Origin: Terriglobus roseus
GTDB lineage: Bacteria; Acidobacteriota; Terriglobia; Terriglobales; Acidobacteriaceae
Assembly: GCF_900102185.1 (NCBI RefSeq)
Contig: NZ_LT629690.1
Location: forward strand, 1,612,001 to 1,676,000
DNA length: 64,000 nucleotides
Direction of reading: 5' to 3'
The notes beneath the pieces are model-generated. The model did not search any database. It worked only from the letters and a program-made list of their open reading frames with translations, and was not told the origin of the DNA. The translations under genes were made by a program, and so were the position numbers. Below are positions 23,208-32,980 of this stretch, one piece after another. Position 1 is the first letter of the stretch. Each line of letters opens with the position of its first letter.

Positions 23208-25754
23208 ATGGCTGCTTTTGCGGATGACGTGCGGTATGGAATCAGGAGACTGCGGCGTTCGCCGGGGTTTGCAGCGACGGCTTTGCTTACGCTGGCATTG
23301 GGCATTGGCGCTACTACAGCCATTTTTACTCTCATCTACCAGGTGATTCTGCGTTCCATGCCGGTGGAACATCCCGAGCAGATTTACAAAGTCGGCAAGG
23401 AGATTGAGTGCTGCGTGGATGGCGGGATGCAGGATGACTGGCGTATCTTCTCCACGGATCTGTATCGCACCTTCCGCGACCATGTGCCGGGAGCGCAGGA
23501 CATGGCGGCGGTGCAGGCTGGATCAACCACGGTATCCGCGCACCGAGCGAATGAGACGGCCACGCAGCCCGTGGAAATCCGAATGGTATCAGGGAACTAT
23601 TTCGATGTACTGAGAGTGCATCCGTTTGCTGGACGCTTGATTCATCCGGATGATGACCATGAGGGCGCGGCGCCGGTGGCGGTGTTGAGCTATCCCGTGT
23701 GGCAGACGAAGTTTCATGGAGACCCGAGCATTGTTGGGCAGACCTTAATTCTGACGGGACATGCGATCACCGTTGTGGGCATTACGGCGGATGGATTTTT
23801 TGGAGATCGTAATTCCGCGGACCCTGTTGGTGTATGGATCCCGGTGGCGCAGGAGGCTGTGTTTTCGGTTCGGGCACTTTCGAAGCAGCCCGCTTCGCAT
23901 TGGATGGATTTGCTGGTGCGTGTTCCTGACGCGACCAAGGTGCCGCAGATTCAGAATGCGATGCGTGGGACGCTGGTGCAGTGGTTGCTGGCGAATCGTG
24001 ATCCGCAGTCGCGCGATACGGTGGAACAGATTCGTAAGCAGACCACGGAACTGGCTCCGGCGAGTGGTGGCGTCAACGATCTGCGCAACGATTACGAGAA
24101 GAGCCTCACGATGCTGCAGATGATTGCGGGCTTTGTTCTGTTGATTGCGTGCGCGAACCTAGCGAACCTGATGCTGGTGCGCGGTGTGGCGCGTCGGCAG
24201 GAGTTGAGTGTGCGGTCGGCGCTGGGAGCAAGCCGGAATCGTTTGATCCGCGAGATGCTTGTGGAGTCCGTGCTGCTGGCGGTGACTGGTGGAGCGCTGG
24301 GCCTGATGGTCGCGTACGTTGGCGTGAAGGGCATTCTGGCGCTGGCCATGCGCGGCGCGGAGATTGTTCCTGTGAGCGCTTCGCCTTCGTGGCCGGTGCT
24401 GGGATTTGCGTTGGTGTTGTCGACGTTGACGGGTGTGTTGTTTGGAATTGCGCCCGCACTGATTGCTTCACGTACGAATCCTGCTGAGGCATTGCGTGGT
24501 GCGAATCGCGCGACGGGGCACAGTGGTGGTTTGCAGAAGACTCTGGTCATATTGCAGGCAGCATTGTCTGTGGCGCTGCTGAGCACGGCTGGTTTGCTGA
24601 TTATGAGTTTGAACAAGCTGGAGTCACAGAACTTCCGCTTTGAGACCAAGGGCAGAGTGATTGCGTTTATCGATCTGGCCGCAGCGGGATACAAGTACGA
24701 ACAGCTTGATGGTTTGTATCGGCAGATTGATCAGGCGTTCGCGGGGCTTCCTGGTTTGCACGATGTTTCGTACGCGACTTACGGGCCGATGGCATTCAAC
24801 AACTGGGGCACGGGTGTTGCCGTGGAAGGCGGCAATCCTGATGACAAGCTGAATGCGAGCTATTCGTCCGTGAGTCCGCACTTCTTTGATGCGGTGGGTC
24901 AGAAGCTGATGCTGGGCAGGACTTTTACGGAACATGATTCTGTGACGACCACGCATGTTGCGGTGGTGAACCAGCAGTTTGTGAAGAAGATGCTGAAGGG
25001 CGCGTATCCGATTGGCAAACGGTTTGGCGAAGACCGCAGAATGACTGGCGAATTTCAGATTGTGGGCGTGGTGGATGATTCGAAGTATGGGAATCCTTCA
25101 CGAGAGACGCGGCCGATGTTCTTCACGCCGATGAACCAGACGTCAGACTACAGCGGCATTAATGCTCCTGCGACGGAGATTGAACGAGCGACAAAAGGCG
25201 AGCAGTTCAAGCACTTTGCTTCAAACCTGATTGCTCGATATGACGGTGATCCTTCGATTGCGACGGCGACGATTCGGAGGATTCTGAACCAGATCAATCC
25301 GGATATCGCGGTGACGAGGCTGACGACGTATGACGACCAGGTGAGCAACTACTTCACGCAACAGAAGCTGGTGGTGCGGTTGACGACGATCTTTGGGACG
25401 CTGGCGCTGTTACTGGCTTCGATTGGACTGTATGGTGTGACGGCGTATGGTGTGGAGCGCAGGATTCCGGAGATTGGCGTGCGAATGGCGCTGGGTGCGG
25501 ATCGCAGCAATGTGGTTCGGCTGATCCTGCGCGGTGCGGCAATTCAGACGGCGATTGGTGTTGCTGTGGGGATTCCGCTGGCGCTGCTGGCGGGGCACTT
25601 TCTGCAATCGCAGTTGTATGAGGTGAAGGGCATCAACGTGAGCGCGCTGCTGGTGGCGTGTGGCGTGATGATTGTGAGTGCTCTGGTGGCGAGTGCGGTG
25701 CCTGCGGCGAAGGCTGCGAACGTGGAACCGATGACGGCGCTTCGGATGGAGTAG
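23208..25754 (+). CDS. ADOP/MacB-type duplicated ABC permease
   Basis: 848 residues, the acidobacterial duplicated orphan permease pattern. It has an N-terminal cytoplasmic helix region (DDVRYGIRRLRRSPGFA), membrane helix and large periplasmic MacB-PCD domain, then three helices near residues 300-420 (QMIAGFVLLIACANLANLML). A second hydrophobic helix (VILQAALSVALLSTAGLLIM), a second PCD domain and a C-terminal FtsX block containing GIGLYG-like ASIGLYGVTAYGVERRIPEI follow. The cognate ATPase gene is not adjacent, as usual for this group. Substrate and role are unknown; MacB relatives move lipoproteins, peptides or macrolides. A terminator follows. Confidence 0.9.
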   Translation: MAAFADDVRYGIRRLRRSPGFAATALLTLALGIGATTAIFTLIYQVILRSMPVEHPEQIYKVGKEIECCVDGGMQDDWRIFSTDLYRTFRDHVPGAQDMAAVQAGSTTVSAHRANETATQPVEIRMVSGNYFDVLRVHPFAGRLIHPDDDHEGAAPVAVLSYPVWQTKFHGDPSIVGQTLILTGHAITVVGITADGFFGDRNSADPVGVWIPVAQEAVFSVRALSKQPASHWMDLLVRVPDATKVPQIQNAMRGTLVQWLLANRDPQSRDTVEQIRKQTTELAPASGGVNDLRNDYEKSLTMLQMIAGFVLLIACANLANLMLVRGVARRQELSVRSALGASRNRLIREMLVESVLLAVTGGALGLMVAYVGVKGILALAMRGAEIVPVSASPSWPVLGFALVLSTLTGVLFGIAPALIASRTNPAEALRGANRATGHSGGLQKTLVILQAALSVALLSTAGLLIMSLNKLESQNFRFETKGRVIAFIDLAAAGYKYEQLDGLYRQIDQAFAGLPGLHDVSYATYGPMAFNNWGTGVAVEGGNPDDKLNASYSSVSPHFFDAVGQKLMLGRTFTEHDSVTTTHVAVVNQQFVKKMLKGAYPIGKRFGEDRRMTGEFQIVGVVDDSKYGNPSRETRPMFFTPMNQTSDYSGINAPATEIERATKGEQFKHFASNLIARYDGDPSIATATIRRILNQINPDIAVTRLTTYDDQVSNYFTQQKLVVRLTTIFGTLALLLASIGLYGVTAYGVERRIPEIGVRMALGADRSNVVRLILRGAAIQTAIGVAVGIPLALLAGHFLQSQLYEVKGINVSALLVACGVMIVSALVASAVPAAKAANVEPMTALRME

Positions 25755-25775
25755 ATTCGCCGGTGATTTGGAACG

Positions 25776-25808
25776 AAACGCGACTCCTGATGTATGGGAG
25801 TCGCGTTT
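25776..25808. terminator. Terminator between ADOP permease and TIGR03435 gene
   Basis: AAACGCGACTCC (25776-25787) and GGAGTCGCGTTT (25797-25808) form a perfect 12-bp stem with a 9-base loop; TTTTTGTC follows on the plus strand. The convergent minus-strand gene may also use it. Confidence 0.88.
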
Positions 25809-25829
25809 TTGTCTTTAGCTTCAGGCCGC

Positions 25830-26657
25830 TTAATTTTCGGACGGCGTTTCGATGTGGTCGATGACCATGACTTGAATCGAAGTTTTTGTGGGAACGAGCT
25901 TGAGTCCGAGCTGCTCCTGCATCGCGGTGTAGATGCTCGTTGGCGTGTCTGGATTGGAATGAGCGTGTGTTGCGTCTACCGGGCAGTAGCTCTGCGATTC
26001 GTCGGGTAGCCATTTGAGCTCGAAGTCGTATCGGTCCTGCAGGCCGGTTTGATCGACCACGGGCTTGTCGAGGAATGCTTCCTGCATGCCTTTGGCTACG
26101 TCTGTTAGCGAAGCATTGCGGACTGTGAGAACGATCTGGCAGTTGTATGAAAAGCCTGTGCTGTCGCCAGGCTTGCGCGTGGTTCGTATGAGCTTTGGAC
26201 CGTTGTTGGCGAGCTGGATGGCGTAGGCGGGGAGTACGCGGGACTCGTAGTGGAATGCGAGTTTGAAACGAGAGATGAGCAGCTTCTGAAACATGAGGCG
26301 CGACTGAGCGAGGTTTGGATGACCTGCGATGTCGGGCACACCGTCAATGTCGAAATGTGTTTCGAAGATGGGCGACGCACCGTTGATGATTTGCTTCTGG
26401 TGCAGGCCGTAGGAAAAGGCGATGAGTTCACCGAGCGGAAAGTTGAATGCGGCGATGTGGCGTCCGTTATTTCGAATGCCCATGCCGCGTGGGACGGAAG
26501 TGTCGCTTGGTTTAATGACGGCGACGTCGAACGATGGATCTGCATCGGAGGGCATCGGCGACGGTTGCGATGCTGTGTTTGATTGTGCGGGTGTGGTGGC
26601 GGAAAACGAGAGCAGCATCAGCAGGGAGATGAGCGTGAGTCTTGTCAGCGACAGCAT
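25830..26657 (-). CDS. TIGR03435 family exported protein, copy 1
   Basis: 275 residues from ATG 26657, with GAGGAG six bases upstream; an open extension to 26747 is not supported. The signal peptide is LISLLMLLSFSATTPAQ. The mature part has the family features FDVAVIKPSD, a central MFQKLLISRFKLAFHYESR and the C-terminal LGLKLVPTKTSIQVMVIDH. This 'soil-associated' family is expanded in Acidobacteriota and has no known function. A second member is at 60633-61469. The codon-level match of the two C-terminal tails is close, indicating paralogy. Confidence 0.88.
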   Translation of the reverse strand: MLSLTRLTLISLLMLLSFSATTPAQSNTASQPSPMPSDADPSFDVAVIKPSDTSVPRGMGIRNNGRHIAAFNFPLGELIAFSYGLHQKQIINGASPIFETHFDIDGVPDIAGHPNLAQSRLMFQKLLISRFKLAFHYESRVLPAYAIQLANNGPKLIRTTRKPGDSTGFSYNCQIVLTVRNASLTDVAKGMQEAFLDKPVVDQTGLQDRYDFELKWLPDESQSYCPVDATHAHSNPDTPTSIYTAMQEQLGLKLVPTKTSIQVMVIDHIETPSEN

Positions 26658-26752
26658 TGCTTTCTCCTCGCGATTGCGCGCAACTAACGTTATCAGTCTG
26701 TGAGGTTCATTCGACATGGACCGAGTCGTCTGCGTATCTGAGCACAAACGAA

Positions 26753-26778
26753 AGATGGAGCGCCGAAGCGCTCCATCT
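26753..26778 (-). terminator. Terminator of the nuoE-N block
   Basis: On the minus strand AGATGGAGCGC, loop TTCG, GCGCTCCATCT: an 11-bp perfect stem with UUCG tetraloop 23 bases after the nuoN stop. The downstream T-run is weak (TTCGTTTG). Confidence 0.8.
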
Positions 26779-26801
26779 CTGGTTGGCTGTGTTTATGCAG
26801 C

Positions 26802-28352
26802 TTAGCGCAGGGCGGCTGGGTCGTTCACCGTGTTCTGTGTTGCGTCGCCTGCGGGTGCTGTTGCGATGGCTGCTGTGCGCGCCGTGGCAACGAAGCGTCC
26901 GGGCCATACACCGAGCACCAAGGTGGCGATGACGGCGGCAGCGAGAGCAATGTAGCCGGGGAAGCGGCGACCGTCCTCTTCTGTGAACAGCGTGTCCGGA
27001 CGACCTGCGGCGGTGAAGCTGCCGGAGGTGGGTTCGTTGGGCTGCGGTGTGCTGTACAGGCGGATGATCAGGCGCAGGTAGTAATAGCAGGCGACGCCGG
27101 AGTTCGCGAGGCCGATGATGGCGAGCTTCACGTGGCCTGCGTGCAGGACGCCGGTGAAGACGTAGAACTTGGCGAAGAAGCCGCCGGTGAAGGGAATGCC
27201 GATCATGGACAGCAGGAAGAAGCTGAGTGATGCGCCGAGGACGGGGTGGCGGAGTGCCATGCCGGTGTAGTCTTCGCCGGTGCGGACGGTTTCCTTGTAG
27301 CCGGAGATGAGCGTGATGACGGTGAAGGCACCGACGTTCATTGCGGCGTAGGCAGCGGAGTACACCGCGGCGGCTGCGATGCCATCGGTGGGCAGCGCGG
27401 TGAAGGCGCAGATGAGGTATCCGGCGTGTGCGATGGAGGAGTATGCCAGCATGCGCTTGACGTCTCGCTGCAGCAGGGCACCGAGGTTGCCGATGCACAT
27501 GGACAGGGTGGCGATGACAGCCATGAGGATGGACCAGCGCGGCTGGTAGATGGCGTAGCCCGAGAACAGGACGCGCAGAAGGACAGCGAAGGCTGCGGCC
27601 TTGGGTGCGGTGGACATCATGCCAACGACCGGCGGCGGCGCTCCCTGATAGACGTCCGGGGTCCAGACGTGGAAGGGAGCCGCGGAGACCTTGAAGCCGA
27701 TGCCGATGATGATCATGGCGACGGCGACGATGGCCAGCACGGGAGTGTTGGTGTTGGTGATGACGTTGGCCACAACGTTGATGTTGGTGGAGCCGGTGGC
27801 GCCGAACGTCAGGGCGATGCCGTAGAGGAAGAATGCCGTAGCGAAGGAGCCGAGCAGGAAGTACTTCAGCGAGCTTTCTGTCGCGGTGGCTTCTGTCTTA
27901 CGGTAGCCCGCCATGATGTACGTCGAGATGGATGAGATCTCAAGTCCGATGAAGACCATGAGCAGCTCTGTCGAGCAGCACATGAGCATCATGCCGACGG
28001 CGGCGAAGCAGCTTAGGGCGTAGTACTCGCCTGCGTGGCTGTTCTTGCCGTCGAGGAAGTCAAGCGAGGACAGCAGCGAGACGACGACCACGAAGCAGAT
28101 GACGACCTGGAAGAAGACCGAGTAGGCGTCGACGCGGATGGAGTCGCTGAAGGCATTCAGGATGCCCAGGTGGAGCTGCCATAGCGTGAGGCCGGTGGTG
28201 ATGAGCGTGCCGAGGACAGCGAACCAGCCGAGCGAACGGCGGGACTTGCCAGCAGGCAGCAGCGGCTCCACCAGCATGATGATCACACCGACGAGGGTGA
28301 GGACATACTCCGGCAGAAGGGCCGTGACGTTGTTGGAGAGCGATTCGAGCAT
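26802..28352 (-). CDS. nuoN: NADH-quinone oxidoreductase subunit N
   Basis: 516 residues, about 14 membrane helices. NuoN is one of three antiporter-like proton-pumping subunits of complex I. Conserved helices include FIGLEISSISTYIMAGYRK (with the pump Glu), FKVSAAPFHVWTPDVYQGA and MLAYSSIAHAGY. ATG 28352 begins one base after the nuoM stop, which supports it over the open extension to 28388. It is the last gene of the operon. Confidence 0.94.
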   Translation of the reverse strand: MLESLSNNVTALLPEYVLTLVGVIIMLVEPLLPAGKSRRSLGWFAVLGTLITTGLTLWQLHLGILNAFSDSIRVDAYSVFFQVVICFVVVVSLLSSLDFLDGKNSHAGEYYALSCFAAVGMMLMCCSTELLMVFIGLEISSISTYIMAGYRKTEATATESSLKYFLLGSFATAFFLYGIALTFGATGSTNINVVANVITNTNTPVLAIVAVAMIIIGIGFKVSAAPFHVWTPDVYQGAPPPVVGMMSTAPKAAAFAVLLRVLFSGYAIYQPRWSILMAVIATLSMCIGNLGALLQRDVKRMLAYSSIAHAGYLICAFTALPTDGIAAAAVYSAAYAAMNVGAFTVITLISGYKETVRTGEDYTGMALRHPVLGASLSFFLLSMIGIPFTGGFFAKFYVFTGVLHAGHVKLAIIGLANSGVACYYYLRLIIRLYSTPQPNEPTSGSFTAAGRPDTLFTEEDGRRFPGYIALAAAVIATLVLGVWPGRFVATARTAAIATAPAGDATQNTVNDPAALR

Positions 28353-28353
28353 C

Positions 28354-29979
28354 TTAGCGTGCGTCTCCTGTGCGGATGGCCGAAGCAACGGCAGTGGTGT
28401 TGGCAGGGAGGCTCTGCGAATACGTCTCGGCTTCTACCTTGCGGATGGTGTCCGCGGGAGCAGGTGTGTAGCCGGAGTAGTGGACGCCGAGCGGATCAAG
28501 CGAACGCGTGAAGGTGGGCGAAGAGAGGCCCATGTAAAGGAACAGCGCAACCAGCGGCCACAGTGCGAGGTGTTCACGCGGGGTGATGTCCCATCCAGTT
28601 GTTTCGGATGTGGTGGCACCGAGGTTTGCGTAGAAGACGCGCTGAATCATGGTGAGGAGGTATGCCGCGGCGAAGATGACGCCGGTGGTGGCAATCGTCG
28701 TCCAGAGCCACGGGCATTTGGTCAGCGTGTTGCCAGCGGTGCCGGAGAGGATGAGGAATTCACCGACGAAGCTGTTCAGCATGGGCAGGCCAACGTTGGA
28801 CAGTGCGGTGATGACGAAGAGCGTGACCATCCACGGGAGCTTGCCTGCGATGCCGCCGAGTTCACGCATGTCGTAGGTGCCGTAACGCTCGTAGAGGAAG
28901 CCCATCAGAAGGAAGAGCGCGCCGCCCGAGATGCCGTGGTTCAGGATCTGGTACATGCCGCCGTCAAGGCCGTTCACCGTGAAGGTGAAGATGCCCAGCG
29001 TGATGAAGGACAGGTGGCCGAGGGTGGAGAAAGCGGCGAGGCGCTTGAGGTCGTCCTGGATGAGAGCGACGCATGCGCCGTAGACGATGCCGATGGCACC
29101 GAGAGCGATCATCAGCGGAGCGATGCGGTGCGACTGCTCCGGGAAGATGCCGAAGGAGAAGCGCAGCAGGGAGTAGAGGCCGATCTTACCGGCGAGGATC
29201 ATGACGGCTGCGGTTGGCGCTTCGCTGATGGCGTCAGAGAGCCAGCCGTGCAGCGGGAAGATGGGAATCTTCACGGCGAAGGCGATCAGGAAGGCCAGGG
29301 AAGCGAGCCACATGCCGGCTGAGGTGCCGTTGATGCCGTGGTTGGCTGCAAGCGTGAGGAGGTGCGGGATCTGGAAGGTGCCGGTCTTGGCGTAGATCCA
29401 GATCACGCCTACGAGAAGGATCGCTGAAGGGATGAAGTTGTACAGGAAGTACTTCATCGCGGCCTTCTGACGGTTGCCGGTGCGACCGTAGATGGCGATG
29501 AGCAGCGTCATGGGGACCAGGGCCAGTTCAAAGAATGCATAGAACAGGAAGAGGTCCAGCGACATGAAGAGGCCGAGGATGGCCACCTGCTGCAGAAGGA
29601 ACAGCGAGTAGAACAGCTTCTGGCGGCTGGCGATCGTGCGCCATGAGGCAAGAACGCCGAGCGGAGCAAGGAGGCCGCTGAGGACGATGAGCCACATGGA
29701 GAGGCCGTCAACGCCGACGTGATAGTGGATGATCGGCGAGGGAATCCAGATGCGGTCGAACTCGAAGGCGAAGTTCAGGACGCGGCTGCCCGGTGCGATC
29801 ACCGTCTGCGCCTGGTGGAAGTTGACGGGCAGGTGCAGTGTGAAGAAGAAGGTAAGCAGCGTGATGATGAGCGCTACCCACTGGTGCGATTTACCGCGCT
29901 GTGGCAGAAGCGCAAGAATTGCGACTCCGGCCAGCGGCGTGAGGAGAATCAGCGTCAGGATGAGGTCGTTTATTGTCAT
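28354..29979 (-). CDS. nuoM: NADH-quinone oxidoreductase subunit M
   Basis: 541 residues, about 14 membrane helices, antiporter-like pump subunit. Diagnostic stretches are YHVGVDGLSMWLIVLSG, FFELALVPMTLLIAIYG (pump Glu), FPLHGWLSDAISEAPTAA and RLAAFSTLGHLSFITLG. It is 17 bases downstream of nuoL and followed immediately by nuoN. Long antisense frames over this gene are composition artefacts. Confidence 0.95.
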   Translation of the reverse strand: MTINDLILTLILLTPLAGVAILALLPQRGKSHQWVALIITLLTFFFTLHLPVNFHQAQTVIAPGSRVLNFAFEFDRIWIPSPIIHYHVGVDGLSMWLIVLSGLLAPLGVLASWRTIASRQKLFYSLFLLQQVAILGLFMSLDLFLFYAFFELALVPMTLLIAIYGRTGNRQKAAMKYFLYNFIPSAILLVGVIWIYAKTGTFQIPHLLTLAANHGINGTSAGMWLASLAFLIAFAVKIPIFPLHGWLSDAISEAPTAAVMILAGKIGLYSLLRFSFGIFPEQSHRIAPLMIALGAIGIVYGACVALIQDDLKRLAAFSTLGHLSFITLGIFTFTVNGLDGGMYQILNHGISGGALFLLMGFLYERYGTYDMRELGGIAGKLPWMVTLFVITALSNVGLPMLNSFVGEFLILSGTAGNTLTKCPWLWTTIATTGVIFAAAYLLTMIQRVFYANLGATTSETTGWDITPREHLALWPLVALFLYMGLSSPTFTRSLDPLGVHYSGYTPAPADTIRKVEAETYSQSLPANTTAVASAIRTGDAR

Positions 29980-29996
29980 TGGTCCTCGCGCTCTCC

Positions 29997-32045
29997 TTAC
30001 TTGAGGTGCAACGCCGCTTTAGTGGCGTGCTCGGTCAATGCGGTGTAGGTCATCAGCAGGATGACGGCTGCGGCTCCGGCAGCAAGCCATCCAGCGTAAG
30101 AACGAATGTTGCCGGACTGCATGCGGCGTGTGCCGTTGCCCGCCTGACGGGTGAGGAATGCTGCAAGGGCCCCGCTGCCGCTGACCAAACCGCCGTCAAC
30201 CAGCGCGCCGAGGATGAGGCGCGAGAAGACAAGGATCGGAGTGACGACGGCGTAGTGATAGATCTCGTCCACGTAGTACTTGTTGGAGACGAGCTTGTAC
30301 AGCGGGTTGTTTGTAGCCTTTGCGCCAAGCGTGCCGGGCTTCTTGTAATAGAAGAAGTACGCTGCGAGGAAGCCTGCGAGCGCGGTCAGCAGGGAAACAG
30401 CGGCGAGGCCGAGTTCCATGCCGCGTGATGCAGTTTCTTCTGCTGCGGCGTGTGCGCCTTCCATCGCCGGTGCGAAGACCGGAGCAAGGAAGTGGCCGAT
30501 TTCATCGTGGCCGAACTGCGCTGCGGGAACACCAACCCATCCACCGATGATGGAGAGTACGGCGAGGATCGCGAGAGGTCCGAGCATGACCCAGGGCGAT
30601 TCGTGCACGCCGTGATGGCCGTGTGCCGACTGGCTATCGTCGTGCTCCTGTTCGCCTGCGTGAGCCGCATGGCCGTGAGCTTCGCCGAGGTTGTGCTCGT
30701 CAAAGCGCTCTGCTCCGAAGAAGGTCTTGAACCAGAGGCGGAACATGTAGAACGAGGTCAGACCTGCGGTGATGAGGCCGACGGCCCACAGCAGGTAGTG
30801 CAGCGGGTTCTCCGTGTGGGAGAAGGTCTGCCAGAGGATCTCGTCCTTGGAGAAGAATCCAGCGAAGGGCCAGATACCTGCGATGGCGATAACGCCCATC
30901 GTCATGGTCCAGAAGGTGACGGGAATGCGCTTGCGCAGGCCGCCCATGACTCGCATATCCTGCTCGCCGGAGAGGGCGTGGATGACAGAGCCCGCTGCGA
31001 GGAAGAGCAGTGCCTTGAAGAAGGCGTGCGTCATGAGGTGGAAGACTGCTGCGCCGTACGCCGCAACGCCGCAGCCGAGGAACATGTAGCCGAGCTGCGA
31101 GATGGTGGAGTACGCGAGAACGCGCTTGATGTCGTGCTGGACTGCACCGATGGTCGCTGCGAAGAGAGCCGTTGCCGCGCCGATGATGGCGACTACGCCG
31201 AGAGCGAAGGGCGAACGATCAAACAACACGTGCGAGCGGGCTACGAGGTAGACGCCTGCCGTGACCATCGTTGCGGCGTGGATCAGTGCCGAAACTGGTG
31301 TGGGGCCTTCCATGGCGTCTGGGAGCCAGACATAGAGGGGAATCTGTGCGGACTTACCAGCAGCACCAACGATCAGCAGCAGAGCGATGGCGGTGAGGAA
31401 GCCACCGTGCAGTTCCGGCTGACGCTGGATGGCAGCGAAGACCTGCGTGAAGCTCAGCGTACCGAAGTGGTTGATGAGCAGGAACATTGCGAGGAGGAAG
31501 CCGAAGTCGCCGACACGGTTGACGACGAATGCCTTCTTGCCTGCGTTGTTGGCGGAGGGCTTCTTCCAGTAGAAGCCGATGAGCAGGTAAGACGCGAGGC
31601 CCACGCCTTCCCATCCAACGAAGAGGAGCAGGAAGCTCTCAGCCAGCACCAGCGTCAGCATGAAGAACATGAAGAGGTTCAGGTAGGCGAAGAAGCGCCA
31701 GTAACCCTCGTCGTCTGCCATGTAGCCGGTGGAGTAGATGTGGATGAGGAAGCCGACGCAGGTGATGACGCCGAGCATGATGAGCGTGAGGTGATCGACC
31801 GTGAGGGCGAAGCGCACGCTGAATGCTGCGGTCTCAATCCATGGGCGCGAGGCTGCGGTGATCTGAAGCACTTCATGCGAGCGCATGTAGAACCAGAGCC
31901 ACATCCACAGCAGGGCCGGGATTGCGGTGAAGAAAAGTGCGATAGCTGCGACACCGGCCTTGGGCAGCTTACGGCCAATGGTGCCGTTCAGCAGGAAGCC
32001 GGTGAAGGGAAGCAGCGGGAATAGCCAGAGCAGATGTGCGGGCAT
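29997..32045 (-). CDS. nuoL: NADH-quinone oxidoreductase subunit L
   Basis: 682 residues. NuoL is the distal pump subunit, carrying the long lateral helix at its C-terminus. Typical segments are VGWEGVGLASYLLIGFYW, IPLYVWLPDAMEGPTPVSAL and VLAYSTISQLGYMFLG. Between helices near residues 465-495 there is a His/Glu/Asp-rich loop (EAHGHAAHAGEQEHDDSQ) that could bind metal or simply be a lineage loop. It is 21 bases after nuoK. Confidence 0.95.
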   Translation of the reverse strand: MPAHLLWLFPLLPFTGFLLNGTIGRKLPKAGVAAIALFFTAIPALLWMWLWFYMRSHEVLQITAASRPWIETAAFSVRFALTVDHLTLIMLGVITCVGFLIHIYSTGYMADDEGYWRFFAYLNLFMFFMLTLVLAESFLLLFVGWEGVGLASYLLIGFYWKKPSANNAGKKAFVVNRVGDFGFLLAMFLLINHFGTLSFTQVFAAIQRQPELHGGFLTAIALLLIVGAAGKSAQIPLYVWLPDAMEGPTPVSALIHAATMVTAGVYLVARSHVLFDRSPFALGVVAIIGAATALFAATIGAVQHDIKRVLAYSTISQLGYMFLGCGVAAYGAAVFHLMTHAFFKALLFLAAGSVIHALSGEQDMRVMGGLRKRIPVTFWTMTMGVIAIAGIWPFAGFFSKDEILWQTFSHTENPLHYLLWAVGLITAGLTSFYMFRLWFKTFFGAERFDEHNLGEAHGHAAHAGEQEHDDSQSAHGHHGVHESPWVMLGPLAILAVLSIIGGWVGVPAAQFGHDEIGHFLAPVFAPAMEGAHAAAEETASRGMELGLAAVSLLTALAGFLAAYFFYYKKPGTLGAKATNNPLYKLVSNKYYVDEIYHYAVVTPILVFSRLILGALVDGGLVSGSGALAAFLTRQAGNGTRRMQSGNIRSYAGWLAAGAAAVILLMTYTALTEHATKAALHLK

Positions 32046-32066
32046 CGGTATGTATCTCGTCTCCGC

Positions 32067-32369
32067 TTAGTTCTTGAGCAGGTTGATGCGGTCCACGTCC
32101 AGCGTCTGGCGCGTACGGAAGATAGCGATGATGATGGCGAGACCGACGGCGGCTTCGGCGGCGGCAACCACCATGACGAAGAAGACGAAGATCTGACCGT
32201 GCACGGCGTGATGCACGTGCGAGAACGCAACGAACGTCAGGTTCACGGCGTTGAGCATGAGCTCAATCGACATGAAGACGGTGATGATGTTGCGCTTGAT
32301 GAGGAACGAAGCAATGCCGATGGTGAAGAGCACCGCGGCAAGAACCAGATAGGCGTAGATGGGCACCAT
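32067..32369 (-). CDS. nuoK: NADH-quinone oxidoreductase subunit K
   Basis: 100 residues from ATG 32369, the usual length. Three membrane helices; the two buried glutamates of the pump path are in [17 protein letters not shown] and [18 protein letters not shown]. The frame is open to 32486 but the upstream part overlaps nuoJ and is not NuoK-like. It starts 4 bases after the nuoJ stop. Confidence 0.95.
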   Translation of the reverse strand: MVPIYAYLVLAAVLFTIGIASFLIKRNIITVFMSIELMLNAVNLTFVAFSHVHHAVHGQIFVFFVMVVAAAEAAVGLAIIIAIFRTRQTLDVDRINLLKN

Positions 32370-32373
32370 GTGT

Positions 32374-32880
32374 TTAGTGCTCCTTCCGTGCGAGAACCAC
32401 AGCGCCAAGGATGGCGACGAGGATAAGGATCGATGTGACTTCGAAGGGCAGCAGCAGGTCAGTGAACAGCGTCTTGCTGATCTCAACCATGTTGTTGACG
32501 CCGCTGTTCAGATGGCCACCGAGATTGACGGAACCCAGGGTGTCCTTCTCATGGAAGAACGTATAGCCGAGGAGAGCGACAACGCCGATGGCTCCCGGGA
32601 TACCCGCGAAGTAAGCGGCCTTTGAGCCACGGGTTCGGTCTTCTTCACCTGCGTTGAGCAGCATGATGACGAAGGTGAACAGCACCATGATGGCGCCGGA
32701 ATAGACGATGACCTGGGCGGCCGCAAGGAACTCCGCTCCCAGCGTCCAATAGATGACGGCGAGCGACATCATGACGACGATGAGCGAGAGTGCGGAGTTG
32801 ATGGGGTGACGCTGAAACAAAAAGTTCAGCGCACCGGCCACACAGAGCACCGCAAAGATGATGAAAAGCGCGAGTTGCAT
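32374..32880 (-). CDS. nuoJ: NADH-quinone oxidoreductase subunit J
   Basis: About 168 residues from ATG 32880 ([13 protein letters not shown]); an in-frame TTG at 32910 would add ten residues. Five membrane helices are expected; the pi-bulge helix region is [20 protein letters not shown] with the conserved [14 protein letters not shown] after it. It follows nuoH by about 100 bases, where nuoI would normally lie; no ferredoxin-type frame fits in that gap. Confidence 0.93.
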   Translation of the reverse strand: MQLALFIIFAVLCVAGALNFLFQRHPINSALSLIVVMMSLAVIYWTLGAEFLAAAQVIVYSGAIMVLFTFVIMLLNAGEEDRTRGSKAAYFAGIPGAIGVVALLGYTFFHEKDTLGSVNLGGHLNSGVNNMVEISKTLFTDLLLPFEVTSILILVAILGAVVLARKEH

Positions 32881-32980
32881 CGTTCCGGCAAGTCCTTCGA
32901 TCTGTTGCAAGAAGCGGTTAAAAGGCAGTTTGCTGGGGTTTCGGTTCCGTGTTGATTGTAACCGAGGCCCTGCAGTGGGT

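Noticed and set aside
28138-29322. 394-codon open frame antisense to nuoM/nuoN
   Set aside because: Composition artefact of GC-rich antisense over two certain genes.
30450-32024. 524-codon open frame antisense to nuoL
   Set aside because: It mirrors a well-conserved nuoL; Glu/Asp/Gly/Val-rich composition is what antisense of membrane-protein codons gives. No start signal or family match.
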